From the NCBI RefSeq assembly GCF_037450285.1, contig NZ_JAQISN010000003.1, forward strand, positions 472,444-536,443: a DNA stretch of 64,000 bases, written 5' to 3'. Positions 52,849 through 61,131 of this stretch are shown one piece after another; within the stretch, counting starts at the first letter, position 1, and every line of letters begins with the position of its first letter. The translations under genes were made by a program, and so were the position numbers. Below the pieces are notes generated by a model, which did not search any database, was not told where the DNA came from, and saw nothing but the letters and a program-made list of their open reading frames with translations. Source of the stretch: Erwinia sp. SLM-02. Its GTDB lineage: Bacteria; Pseudomonadota; Gammaproteobacteria; Enterobacterales; Enterobacteriaceae.

Positions 52849-54150
52849 ATGTCAGATCTTGCTCATCTTGAACACGCCCTTAGCGCAGAGCAGCCCGTAC
52901 TGCTGGCCTACAGCGGCGGACTGGACTCAACCGTGCTGCTTCATCAGCTGGTGCTGCTCCGCGAGCAGTGGCCGGCGCTGCGGCTGCGGGCGCTGCACGT
53001 CCATCATGGACTCAGCCCGCAGGCGGACGGTTGGGTCGCGCACTGCCGCCGCCTGTGTGCGGAGTGGCAGGTGCCGCTGGAGGTGGCGAAGGTGACGGTG
53101 AATGCGCGTCACGGCGGTATTGAGTCGGCGGCGAGAAACGCCCGCTATCAGGCTATCGCGCAGCACATCGACCCTTTAGAAACGCTGCTGACCGCACAGC
53201 ACCGGGACGATCAGTGTGAAACCCTGCTGCTGGCGCTCAAGCGCGGCAGCGGCCCGGCGGGCCTGGCGGCCATGTCGCCGGTGCAGATGCGCGGCGATAA
53301 TCGACACCTGCGCCCGCTGCTGGATTTTAGTCGTCAGCAGCTGGAGGCGTGGGCGGCACGCTATCGACTGAGCTGGATTGAAGACGAGAGCAACCAGGAT
53401 CCGCGTTACGATCGTAACTTCCTGCGGTTAGCGGTGTTGCCGCTGCTGAATGACCGCTGGCCACATTTTTCCACCGCCGTCACGCGCAGCGCCGCGCTGT
53501 GCGGCGAGCAGGAGCAGCTGCTTGACGAGCTGCTGGCCGAGTCGCTGGATCTGCTGATCGCCGAAGACGGCAGTCTGGATTTTACGCCGCTGCTGACGAT
53601 GAGCCCGGTGCGCCGCGCCGCGCTGCTGCGTCGCTGGATTGCGCGGCAAAACGGTGCGATGCCCTCGCGGGAAGGGCTGGAGCGGCTGTGGCAGGAGGTG
53701 GCTCTGAGCCGGGAGGACGCCACGCCGTGCCTGCGGCTGGGGACGTCTGAGGTTCGCCGTTTCCGCAATCGTCTGTGGTGGCTGACCCCATCCGAACCGC
53801 TGGCCAATATCCAGCTTGACTGGGCGTCGCCCTGGCTGCCGCTGCCGCTGCCGGGTGAACTGGGGCAGGTCATGGTGGATGGTGGCGGCGTATTGCTGCG
53901 TCAGCCTCAGGCATCCGAGAGGGTCAGCGTAAGATTTCAGGCGCGGGGCGCGTTTCATATCGTGGGCCGGGCGGGGAGCCGCCCGCTGAAAAAGCTCTGG
54001 CAGGAGGCCGCTATTCCGCCCTGGCAGCGTGAGCGCATTCCGCTGCTGTTTTATGGTGAACAACTGATTGCCGCGCTGGGGGTATTTGTGACCCGTGAAG
54101 GGGCATCATCTTCCGCGGAAACCGTCTGGCGGGTACGCTGGCAACAATGA
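52849..54150 (+). CDS. tilS: tRNA(Ile)-lysidine synthase
   Basis: TilS attaches lysine to C34 of the CAU-anticodon tRNA(Ile), switching it from Met to Ile identity. Its 433 residues have the PP-loop ATPase motif AYSGGLDSTVLL (near residue 20), HHGLSPQAD and AQHRDDQCETLL in the catalytic domain, and two C-terminal tRNA-binding domains. Confidence 0.96.
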   Translation: MSDLAHLEHALSAEQPVLLAYSGGLDSTVLLHQLVLLREQWPALRLRALHVHHGLSPQADGWVAHCRRLCAEWQVPLEVAKVTVNARHGGIESAARNARYQAIAQHIDPLETLLTAQHRDDQCETLLLALKRGSGPAGLAAMSPVQMRGDNRHLRPLLDFSRQQLEAWAARYRLSWIEDESNQDPRYDRNFLRLAVLPLLNDRWPHFSTAVTRSAALCGEQEQLLDELLAESLDLLIAEDGSLDFTPLLTMSPVRRAALLRRWIARQNGAMPSREGLERLWQEVALSREDATPCLRLGTSEVRRFRNRLWWLTPSEPLANIQLDWASPWLPLPLPGELGQVMVDGGGVLLRQPQASERVSVRFQARGAFHIVGRAGSRPLKKLWQEAAIPPWQRERIPLLFYGEQLIAALGVFVTREGASSSAETVWRVRWQQ

Positions 54151-54164
54151 ATTCAGGGAGTGCT

Positions 54165-54479
54165 ATGCTTAAAAAAAGCCTGACGGCAGCGATGTTTTTG
54201 TTCACCAGCCTGCCGGTACTTGCAGCGGGTGACAGCAGCGCCGGGCAGCAAAAATCCGCAGCCTGCATGGCCTGTCACGGTGCTGATGGCAAAGCCTCTG
54301 CACCGATTTATCCTAATCTGGCCGGTCAGAATGAGGCGTATCTTGGACTGGCACTTCACGCGTATAAAAGTGGTGCGCGCAGTGGCGGACAGGCGGAGGT
54401 CATGAAAGCGTTTGTTGCCGGGCTCAGTGACGAAGATATTGATGATTTAGCGGCGTACTACGCGGGTCTTAAACCCTGA
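54165..54479 (+). CDS. Single-heme class I cytochrome c, periplasmic
   Basis: The ATG at 54165, with GGGAG 5 bases upstream, encodes 104 residues: a signal peptide (MLKKSLTAAMFLFTSLPVLA), a heme-attachment motif CMACH (C34, C37, H38), and a likely axial Met80 in QAEVMKAFV. The pattern (AGQQKSAACMACHG, PIYPNLAGQNEAYL, LAAYYAGL) resembles cytochrome c553/c4-type domains that carry electrons in the periplasm. Partner enzymes are not adjacent. It follows tilS by 14 bases and could be cotranscribed. It is absent from E. coli K-12 at this place. An ATG at 54147 is less likely. Confidence 0.85.
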   Translation: MLKKSLTAAMFLFTSLPVLAAGDSSAGQQKSAACMACHGADGKASAPIYPNLAGQNEAYLGLALHAYKSGARSGGQAEVMKAFVAGLSDEDIDDLAAYYAGLKP

Positions 54480-54527
54480 AGGCCAGGGGCACAGTTTTGC
54501 GCCCCTGGAGAAGAGTTGAAACGTGGA

Positions 54528-54791
54528 TTAATCAGATTCGCTCACGACGACGGTACCCAGTTCAGGATGGCTGAAGCTGGCGATATGGTCGAGACGCAGG
54601 TCGCTGGTTTCCCCGGCAGTTTCCACCGTCAGATATTCAACGTTTTTCCGCGACAGGATATCTTTCGCTTTGGCTTTTAACTGTTCGCCGCTTTTCAGCG
54701 TCAGCGCCAGCGTCCAGTGTTTTTGGCAGGCGAGTTCCAGGCTGTCGTAGTCATCACAGTTGATCGGTTTGTAGGCTTCATTCGTCAACAT
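54528..54791 (-). CDS. rof: Rho-binding antiterminator Rof
   Basis: Rof (YaeO) binds Rho and blocks its RNA loading, inhibiting termination. At 87 residues (E. coli 84) it carries the conserved PINCDDYDSLELACQ, LKSGEQLKAKA and SRKNVEYLTVETAGE stretches. Its start overlaps the yaeP end by 14 bases, so they form a two-gene operon. Confidence 0.92.
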   Translation of the reverse strand: MLTNEAYKPINCDDYDSLELACQKHWTLALTLKSGEQLKAKAKDILSRKNVEYLTVETAGETSDLRLDHIASFSHPELGTVVVSESD

Positions 54792-54984
54792 AGTCGCTCA
54801 CCAATAAGTTAGCGGCAGCAAAGGCTGCCTGTTCCCTGATGGAAGAGTTTAGCTCAGGATTACCGGCTATTTCATCGAGTGCTTTCAATACGCAGGCCAG
54901 AGCATCCGGCACGTATCCCAGATCGCCACTGCCGATTTCGGCGTATTTACGGCGAACTAATTCACAATAGTTTTGCACCTGCAC
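54778..54984 (-). CDS. yaeP: UPF0253 family protein YaeP
   Basis: This is a small conserved protein of unknown function with 68 residues (E. coli 66). YCELVRRKYAEIGSGDLGYVP and AAFAAANLLVSDYV (in parts) match the family. It is all helical in appearance, with no signal peptide. It is coupled to rof by overlap, which may hint at joint expression but not function. Confidence 0.9.
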   Translation of the reverse strand: MQVQNYCELVRRKYAEIGSGDLGYVPDALACVLKALDEIAGNPELNSSIREQAAFAAANLLVSDYVDE

Positions 54985-55109
54985 CTCCTCCAGAGTGTTT
55001 CTCTGATTAACATCGACTATAGCACAGGCTTTTAACGGAAATCAGCCGGGAACGGGTGAATTGCTGCGCCATCGGGTTACAATGAGCGGCAACTGAGATA
55101 AGGATCCTT

Positions 55110-55664
55110 ATGGCACTGAAAGCAACGATTTACAAAGCCACGGTTAACGTCGCGGATATGGACCGCAATGTATTTATCGACAACGTGTTAACGCTGGCCC
55201 GTCACCCTTCTGAAACCGAAGAGCGCCTGATGCTGCGCCTGCTGGCGTGGATGATGCATGCTCATGAACGTTTAACCTTTACCCGTGGCTTAAGCGCCGA
55301 GGATGAGCCGGAAATCTGGCAGCTTAACGATCATAACGGCATCGACCTGTGGGTAGATCTGGGGCTGCCTGAAGAGCGGCGTATTAAAAAAGCCTGCAGT
55401 CGTTCGCAGCATGTCTGGCTGTATACCTATAACTGGCGCGCAGCGCAGCCGTGGTGGCAGCAGAACCAGAACAAAATGGCGCAGCAGGATAATCTGTCCA
55501 TCCGTTACCTGAACGATGAACAGCTTAGCGCACTGACCCAGCTGGCTTCGCGTTCAATGCAGCTGCAGGCGACGATTCAGGACGGCACAATCTGGCTGTC
55601 TGATGACAGTCATCACCTTGAAATTCAGTTTGAGACGTGGTTGGATGCAGGTAAGAAGCCATGA
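55110..55664 (+). CDS. yaeQ: YaeQ family protein
   Basis: At 184 residues (E. coli 181) this belongs to the YaeQ family, whose fold is a minimal PD-(D/E)XK nuclease. A charged LSAEDEPEIWQLND and GIDLWVDLGLPEERRIKKA segment holds the presumed metal and catalytic residues (Glu, Asp and Lys). The biological substrate is unknown. Its stop overlaps the arfB start (ATGA). Confidence 0.92.
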   Translation: MALKATIYKATVNVADMDRNVFIDNVLTLARHPSETEERLMLRLLAWMMHAHERLTFTRGLSAEDEPEIWQLNDHNGIDLWVDLGLPEERRIKKACSRSQHVWLYTYNWRAAQPWWQQNQNKMAQQDNLSIRYLNDEQLSALTQLASRSMQLQATIQDGTIWLSDDSHHLEIQFETWLDAGKKP

Positions 55665-56077
55665 TTATTCTTTCACGTAATGTCACCATCCCCGATGCCG
55701 AAATCGACATTACTGCGATTCGTGCGCAGGGCGCGGGTGGGCAGCACGTGAATAAAAGCTCTACGGCCATTCATTTGCGTTTCGATATCCGGGCCTCCAG
55801 CCTGCCCGAGTTTTATCAGTCACGCATGCTGGCCGCCAGTCATCATTTGATTACGCCTGAAGGCATAGTGATTATCAAGGCGCAGGAATACCGCAGCCAG
55901 GACATGAACCGTGAGGCGGCATTAAGAAGACTGGAGAATTTAATTCTCGAACTGACGGTTGTTGAAAAGGTTCGCCGTAATACGCGCCCGACGCTGGCAT
56001 CGAAAAAGCGCAGGCTGGAGAGCAAAGCGCGTAAATCGTCGACCAAATCGCTACGCGGTAAGGTGCGCAACGACTAA
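55661..56077 (+). CDS. arfB: Alternative ribosome-rescue peptidyl-tRNA hydrolase ArfB
   Basis: ArfB (YaeJ) enters stalled ribosomes lacking a stop codon and hydrolyses the peptidyl-tRNA. The catalytic GGQ sits at residues 26-28 in AQGAGGQHVNKSSTAIHLRF, and the basic C-terminal tail (SKKRRLESKARKSSTKSLR) that reads the empty mRNA channel is present. At 138 residues it has normal length. Confidence 0.96.
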   Translation: MIILSRNVTIPDAEIDITAIRAQGAGGQHVNKSSTAIHLRFDIRASSLPEFYQSRMLAASHHLITPEGIVIIKAQEYRSQDMNREAALRRLENLILELTVVEKVRRNTRPTLASKKRRLESKARKSSTKSLRGKVRND

Positions 56078-56115
56078 CGGACCCCGGTTCTACTATTCAG
56101 GCAGCAGGAGATGCG

Positions 56116-56529
56116 ATGAAAACGGTTTTACTCACTTTGGGTGCCGCACTGGTACTGGCCACGCTGATTGGCTGTAATAACCATCAGTCCCCGCAGCAGT
56201 ATGCGGCGCTGGAACCTATGCGTCAGAGTTACAGTGGCCTGATGCCCTGCGGGCAAAACTGCCGCGACAGTGAATCTTCGCTTTTCCTGGCTGCCGACGG
56301 CAGCTATGTGCTGGAGCAGCGGGAAGCCGGTGCTAAAGGAATGCGCTTTGCGCAGTATGGAAAATGGGCGCGAACGGCAGACACGCTGACCCTGGTGGCA
56401 ATGAACGGCGAGAAGAAGCTCTTCCGCCCGACGGAAGAGGGGCTTGAGGTGTTATCTGTCCAGGGATTGCCGGTGACTCATCAGCAGCACTATCACCTGA
56501 CCGCCCGTTCGCCGCAGCCAGCCGGCTGA
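56116..56529 (+). CDS. nlpE: Short NlpE-type lipoprotein lacking the C-terminal domain
   Basis: NlpE (CutF) is an outer-membrane lipoprotein that activates the Cpx stress response on surface contact or lipoprotein mis-sorting. Lipobox LIGC gives lipidation at C20. The N-terminal NlpE domain aligns with E. coli (SSLFLAADGSYVL, YGKWARTADTLTL), but the protein ends at 137 residues against 236 in E. coli, so the C-terminal OB-fold is missing. The E. coli CXXC is a CX3C here (C45, C49; CGQNC). The gene ends cleanly with only about 25 bases before the proS terminator, so no remnant of a C-terminal domain remains. Confidence 0.85.
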   Translation: MKTVLLTLGAALVLATLIGCNNHQSPQQYAALEPMRQSYSGLMPCGQNCRDSESSLFLAADGSYVLEQREAGAKGMRFAQYGKWARTADTLTLVAMNGEKKLFRPTEEGLEVLSVQGLPVTHQQHYHLTARSPQPAG

Positions 56530-56552
56530 GCGCAGTGAACGGATCCCCCGCT

Positions 56553-56590
56553 TAAAAAAAAACGGCCACCGCATTAGCGATGGCCGTTTG
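56553..56590 (-). terminator. proS terminator
   Basis: AACGGCCA and TGGCCGTT pair around a short inner CGC/GCG stem (56561-56588). Nine A on the left form the U run for the minus strand; the right side has TTTG, so plus-strand read-out from nlpE may also end here. Confidence 0.8.
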
Positions 56591-56606
56591 TCAGAGTCAC
56601 TGTGGG

Positions 56607-58325
56607 TTACTGAGCCAGTTCGGCAACCAGGAAGTCGACGATTTCGCTGGTTTTGATCATACGCTTCTCGCCTTCACGACGGGATTTGTACTCAATCTCT
56701 TCGCTGTCGAGGTTACGATCGCCGATGACGATAGTATGCGGCACGCCAATCAGTTCCATATCGGCGAACATCACGCCCGGGCGCTCTTTACGATCGTCAA
56801 GAATGACATCAATACCTTTGGCACGCAGCGTGCTGTACAGCTCTTCCGCCAGCTCTTTTACGCGGAACGATTTCTGCATGTTCATTGGCAGGATCGCCAC
56901 CTGGAACGGTGCCAGTGCGGCTGGCCAGATGATGCCGCGTTCGTCGTGGTTCTGCTCAATCGCAGCCGCCACAACGCGGGTGATACCGATACCGTAGCAG
57001 CCCATGGTCATAATCTGGTTACGGCCATCTTCACCCTGCACGGAGGCTTTCATCGCTTCCGAATACTTGGTGCCGAGTTGGAAGATATGACCGACTTCGA
57101 TGCCGCGTTTGATCTGCAGCGTCCCTTTCCCGTCCGGGCTGGCATCGCCTTCCACCACGTTGCGGATATCCGCAACGCGCGGCAGCGGCAGATCGCGTTC
57201 CCAGTTGATACCTGAGAAGTGTTTGTGATCGATGTTCGCACCGGCGCTGAAATCGCTCATGGCGGCAACGGTACGGTCGGCGACGACAGGCATTGGCAGG
57301 CCAACCGGACCCAGTGAGCCCGGACCGGCGTTAACCAGCGCACGGATATCTTCTTCGGTCGCGAAGGTCAGCGGCGTGGCAACAATGTCAATTTTCTCCG
57401 CTTTGACTTCGTTCAGCTCATGGTCGCCACGGACCAGCAGGGCAACCAGCGTGTGGCCGCTCTCTTCGGTCGCTTTCACCATCAGCGTTTTCACTGTTTT
57501 CTCAACCGGCAGGTTAAACTGCTCAACCAGCTCGGTAATGGTTTTCGCATTTGGCGTATCGAACTGCGCCATAGCCTGAGTAGGCGCTGCACGGCCACCG
57601 GCGGGTGCGACCGCTTCCGCTTTTTCCATATTGGCCGCGTAATCCGACTCGGTGGAGAATACCACGTCGTCTTCACCGCTCTGGGCCAGCACCTGGAACT
57701 CATGTGAAGCGCTGCCGCCAATCGAGCCGGTATCGGCATCCACCGCGCGGAAGTTCAGCCCCATGCGGGTGAAGCTTTGGCTGTAGGCACGATACATCGC
57801 GTCGTAGGTTTCCTGCAGCGATTCCTGCGTGGTGTGGAAGGAGTAAGCGTCTTTCATGATGAATTCGCGTGAACGCATCACGCCAAAGCGTGGGCGGACT
57901 TCATCGCGGAATTTTGTCTGGATCTGGAACAGGTTCAGCGGCAGCTGCTTGTAGGAGCTGAGCTCGTTGCGGATCAGATCGGTGACCACTTCTTCATGCG
58001 TTGGGCCCAGGACAAAAGGACGATCGCCGCGATCGACAAAGCGCAACAGTTCCGGACCGTACTGCTCCCAGCGTCCGCTCTCCTGCCAGAGGTCAGCGGG
58101 CTGGACTACCGGCATTGAGATCTCAATAGCACCGGCGTTATTCATCTCTTCGCGCACGATGTTTTCAACTTTTTTCAGCACGCGCAGACCGGTCGGTAAC
58201 CAGGTATAGAGGCCGGATGCCAGTTTGCGGATCATCCCGGCGCGCAGCATCAGCTGGTGGCTGATAACTTCAGCGTCGGCAGGTGTCTCCTTCAGAGTGG
58301 AGAGCAGGTATTGAGTAGTACGCAT
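56607..58325 (-). CDS. proS: Prolyl-tRNA synthetase
   Basis: ProS charges tRNA(Pro) and belongs to class II. At 572 residues it equals E. coli. It has class II motifs 1-3, the YbaK-like editing insertion between motifs 2 and 3 (about 225-400) that clears Ala-tRNA(Pro), and the anticodon-binding domain at the C-terminus. The catalytic core includes TKFRDEVRPRFG and MGCYGIGITRV. Confidence 0.98.
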   Translation of the reverse strand: MRTTQYLLSTLKETPADAEVISHQLMLRAGMIRKLASGLYTWLPTGLRVLKKVENIVREEMNNAGAIEISMPVVQPADLWQESGRWEQYGPELLRFVDRGDRPFVLGPTHEEVVTDLIRNELSSYKQLPLNLFQIQTKFRDEVRPRFGVMRSREFIMKDAYSFHTTQESLQETYDAMYRAYSQSFTRMGLNFRAVDADTGSIGGSASHEFQVLAQSGEDDVVFSTESDYAANMEKAEAVAPAGGRAAPTQAMAQFDTPNAKTITELVEQFNLPVEKTVKTLMVKATEESGHTLVALLVRGDHELNEVKAEKIDIVATPLTFATEEDIRALVNAGPGSLGPVGLPMPVVADRTVAAMSDFSAGANIDHKHFSGINWERDLPLPRVADIRNVVEGDASPDGKGTLQIKRGIEVGHIFQLGTKYSEAMKASVQGEDGRNQIMTMGCYGIGITRVVAAAIEQNHDERGIIWPAALAPFQVAILPMNMQKSFRVKELAEELYSTLRAKGIDVILDDRKERPGVMFADMELIGVPHTIVIGDRNLDSEEIEYKSRREGEKRMIKTSEIVDFLVAELAQ

Positions 58326-58416
58326 GAGTTACGATTCCATATGAACGGAAGAGAGTCAAAAAACGTGGCGGCTAGTGTACCAGCGTGGCGGGTGAGTCAA
58401 AAGATGCCGGATCAAA

Positions 58417-59124
58417 TTAACGTGGGTCGATAGCGATAACTTCGGTACCCGCAAGCGTGACGCGCCAGCGAACGTTAAAGTCCAGCAGCCAGGCGGCATA
58501 TTCCCGGTCCGGCTCTTCACCTTTACGGTAGGCTGGGCGGGGATCCTGCGCTAATACCTGAGCGATAAAACGCTCGAGATGCGGATAACGCCTCAGGTGC
58601 AGATTCAGTTGCTCCAGGGCAGCCGGCGTAAAGAAAACGGGCATATCGGCCGCAGGTGCCTGCTGGGCGAAACCCGCACGGGCATCCGGAAGGGCTTCGG
58701 CGAACGGCAGGTAGGGTTTGATATCGACTACTGGCGTGCCATCAACCAGATCGAGACTGCCGAGTTCAAGAATCACCCGCTGCTGTTCGCAGCGGATACC
58801 TTTCAGCTCAACCAGAGACATGCCCACGGGATTCGGCCGAAAGGTGGAGCGGGTGGCAAACACCCCCATACGCGCATTGCCGCCAAGGCGAGGCGGACGG
58901 ACGGTTGGACGCCAGCCCCCTTCCATCGTTTGATGGAAAACGAATAACAGCCAGAGATGACTGAAGTCTTCCAGACCTCTTACCGCTTCAGGGTGATTAT
59001 AAGGGGGGATCAAATGCAGTTCGCCACCGCCGTCTTCAATCAGGCCGGGCTGTCTGGGGACGGCAAATTTCTCCTTCCAGGGGGAATGAATAGTACCAAT
59101 TTGCTGGAAGGAGAATGACGACAT
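58417..59124 (-). CDS. trmO: tRNA t6A37 N6-methyltransferase TrmO
   Basis: TrmO (TsaA, YaeB) makes m6t6A at position 37 of tRNA(Thr) with SAM. Its 235 residues show the single-sheet beta-barrel family pattern: IGTIHSPWKEKFAVPRQP, FVFHQTMEGGW, RSTFRPNPVGMSL, and VDIKPYLPF. It starts one base after the stop of an RcsF-type gene, the same junction as rcsF-trmO in E. coli. Confidence 0.95.
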   Translation of the reverse strand: MSSFSFQQIGTIHSPWKEKFAVPRQPGLIEDGGGELHLIPPYNHPEAVRGLEDFSHLWLLFVFHQTMEGGWRPTVRPPRLGGNARMGVFATRSTFRPNPVGMSLVELKGIRCEQQRVILELGSLDLVDGTPVVDIKPYLPFAEALPDARAGFAQQAPAADMPVFFTPAALEQLNLHLRRYPHLERFIAQVLAQDPRPAYRKGEEPDREYAAWLLDFNVRWRVTLAGTEVIAIDPR

Positions 59125-59529
59125 TTACTCTGCGACTCTTATGGCTGAACCCTGACATGTGGCTTCGCGGTAGCAACCGGGTAAGCCACTCAATACTTCG
59201 CAACTTTGCATCAGCAGGGCGTTACCTGACAGTGCGGCAGTGCGTTTTTGCATTTGCTGGCGGACGTTGACCAGATTAGGCGGGAAATCATTCGCTGCAA
59301 CCTGGCAATCATTACCTGAAACGCCACCCAGCGCAAGAAACGCTTTGCCGTTCAGCGCTTCAACGCTGTTATAAATAGCGATGCCGGGACGGGAGGGCGT
59401 GGTGAGCATTTTTTTTGCGGGCGCCGCATGCTGAGAAGGGGATGCGGACTGGGCCGATCGGGTTTTATGAGACTGTGAGGTACAACCCGCTAACGCCATC
59501 GCCAGCAAACAAAATGTAATAAGACGCAT
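59125..59529 (-). CDS. Second RcsF-type outer-membrane lipoprotein (diverged paralogue)
   Basis: This 134-residue lipoprotein (lipobox LAGC, lipid at C16, Thr at +2 so outer-membrane sorting) is a diverged copy of RcsF. It keeps the fold cysteines C75, C110, C119 and C125, aligned one for one with C74, C109, C118 and C124 of the adjacent gene and E. coli RcsF, and the motif PPNL-x10-Q, GNALLMQSCEV, GCYREATCQGSA. The linker before the folded domain is shorter and less proline-rich than RcsF. It has AAGGAT upstream and an AT-rich leader with its own candidate promoter. Its role is unknown; it may tune or extend Rcs sensing. It is not decayed. Confidence 0.85.
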   Translation of the reverse strand: MRLITFCLLAMALAGCTSQSHKTRSAQSASPSQHAAPAKKMLTTPSRPGIAIYNSVEALNGKAFLALGGVSGNDCQVAANDFPPNLVNVRQQMQKRTAALSGNALLMQSCEVLSGLPGCYREATCQGSAIRVAE

Positions 59530-59739
59530 GAAAGATCCTTTTTTCTGTTAATTGTGGGGGCTGAATATAACAACCCCATAATTAACCCGCAATCTTACTA
59601 AGTTATTAAATTATAATGATTTTATTCTTTTTCTTTAGCGATATTTAACGGCCTGATTCCCACTTATTGCCACAGGTAGCGAGATAAAATATCGCAATGA
59701 ATTGTTAGAAACGCTGACTGCGTCGACGCATCGCAATGG
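59530..59739. other. AT-rich leader between the two RcsF-type genes
   Basis: This 210-base gap is far richer in A and T than its flanks. On the minus strand there is a TATAAT hexamer (59610-59615) about 80 bases before the downstream start, and an 8-bp hairpin with TTATATT loop (59556-59578) in its leader. No typical terminator follows the upstream rcsF. The downstream gene is probably expressed from its own promoter. Confidence 0.45.
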
Positions 59740-60141
59740 TTAATTGGACACTTTCAGTGCAGAACCCTGGCAAATCGCCTGGCGGTAGCAGCCCTGTGCC
59801 GAACTCACAATTTCACATTTGTGCAGCAGGACCGCATTGGCCTTCATGCCCGATGCGCGGATCTGCATGCGCTTACGTGCCGTCGCAATATTCGGTGGGG
59901 AGTCCTGCGTACTGCTTTGACAGTCGTCACCAAAAACTTCGCCCAGGTCGCGGAAAGGCTTGCTGACCAGCTCTGCAGCGTCGGTATACAGTTTTACCGG
60001 GGCAGGGTGAGCGGCGGGTTTGGCGCGCGCTGGCTCTGCCTGCGTTGATTTTTCGATCGGCGTAACAGGCTGATAAGGTTTCTGCAGCAGCGAACAGCCT
60101 GTCAGCGACAGGGCGAGCAAACAGAGAGGCAAAACACGCAT
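59740..60141 (-). CDS. rcsF: Outer-membrane lipoprotein RcsF, Rcs stress sensor
   Basis: RcsF senses outer-membrane and peptidoglycan damage and signals through IgaA to the Rcs phosphorelay, which controls capsule and motility. It has 133 residues with lipobox LTGC (C16, Ser at +2), a proline- and basic-rich linker (about 20-50) that threads through outer-membrane proteins, and a compact domain with the four cysteines C74, C109, C118 and C124 forming two disulfides. GKPFRDLGEV-like KPFRDLGEV, PPNIATARKRMQI and ANAVLLHKCE match E. coli. Here a second RcsF-type gene separates it from trmO. Confidence 0.94.
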   Translation of the reverse strand: MRVLPLCLLALSLTGCSLLQKPYQPVTPIEKSTQAEPARAKPAAHPAPVKLYTDAAELVSKPFRDLGEVFGDDCQSSTQDSPPNIATARKRMQIRASGMKANAVLLHKCEIVSSAQGCYRQAICQGSALKVSN

Positions 60142-60241
60142 GGGAAATCCTCATGTTCGGTAAAAGTGGCGTTATTGAAGCAAGCCGTAGCATAAATAAC
60201 AAGAGGAGAGCGGGATATGCAGAGCAGGAGTGATGTATTCG

Positions 60242-60274
60242 TAAAACATGCAGACCGCTGGCGCGGCCTGCATG
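60242..60274 (-). terminator. metNIQ terminator
   Basis: On the minus strand CATGCAG-GCCGC...GCGGT-CTGCATG is followed by TTTTACG. It lies between metQ and rcsF. Confidence 0.7.
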
Positions 60275-60280
60275 AATGTC

Positions 60281-61096
60281 TTACCAGCCTTTAACTGCAC
60301 CGCCGTTGAAGGCTTTGTTTGCCGCTTCGTTAACTTCGTCAGACTGATAGGCCTGCACGAATTTCTTCACGTTCTCTGCGTCTTTATTATCTTCGCGAGC
60401 AACGATCAGGTTAACGTAAGGGGAGTTTTTATCTTCTACGAAGATACCGTCTTTCGCCGGGGTCAGGCCAATCTGGCTGGCGTAAGTGGTGTTGATCACC
60501 GCCAGCGCGATCTGCTGATCGTCCAGAGAACGCGGAAGCTGTGGCGCTTCCAGCTCAACCAGCTTGATGTTTTTCGGATTCTCAACCACATCCAGTGAGG
60601 TTGGCAGCAGGCCAACGCCATCTTTCAGTTTAATCAGGCCCACTTTCTGCAGCAGCAGCAGCGAACGGCCAAGGTTGGTTGGATCGTTCGGGATAGCAAC
60701 CTGTGCGCCTTCCTGCAGCTCATCCAGCGATTTGATTTTCTTCGAGTAGCCGGCAATTGGATACACGAAAGAGTTACCAACGGAAACCAGCTTGTAGCCG
60801 CGATCTTTGATCTGCTGATCGAGGTATGGCTTATGCTGGAACGCATTGACGTCAATGTCGCCTTTGCTCAGCGCTTCGTTAGGCAGTACGTAATCGTTAA
60901 ACGTGACCAGCTCAACGTCCAGGCCATACTTCTCTTTAGCCACTTTCTGTGCGACTTCAGCCACCTGCTGCTCGGCACCCACAATCACACCGACCTTAAT
61001 GTGGTTTGGATCTTTCTCTTTCTGATCGCAGCCAACCAGAGCCAGAGTACCGATAAGTGCGCCTACGGCAGCGAACGTTTTAAAATTAAAAGACAT
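60281..61096 (-). CDS. metQ: Methionine ABC transporter substrate-binding lipoprotein
   Basis: MetQ binds D- and L-methionine. Its 271 residues have a lipobox LVGC and the NlpA fold (VGVIVGAEQQV, FQHKPYLDQQ, IPNDPTNLGRSL). The end EAANKAFNGGAVKGW matches E. coli. It is the last gene of metNIQ, 35 bases after metI. Confidence 0.97.
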   Translation of the reverse strand: MSFNFKTFAAVGALIGTLALVGCDQKEKDPNHIKVGVIVGAEQQVAEVAQKVAKEKYGLDVELVTFNDYVLPNEALSKGDIDVNAFQHKPYLDQQIKDRGYKLVSVGNSFVYPIAGYSKKIKSLDELQEGAQVAIPNDPTNLGRSLLLLQKVGLIKLKDGVGLLPTSLDVVENPKNIKLVELEAPQLPRSLDDQQIALAVINTTYASQIGLTPAKDGIFVEDKNSPYVNLIVAREDNKDAENVKKFVQAYQSDEVNEAANKAFNGGAVKGW

Positions 61097-61131
61097 GTCC
61101 CTTCCTTAAATAACGAATATTACTGTTGTGT

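Noticed and set aside
56529..56606. Frameshifted remnant of the NlpE C-terminal domain
   Set aside because: All three frames are short, and only about 25 bases separate the stop from the proS terminator.
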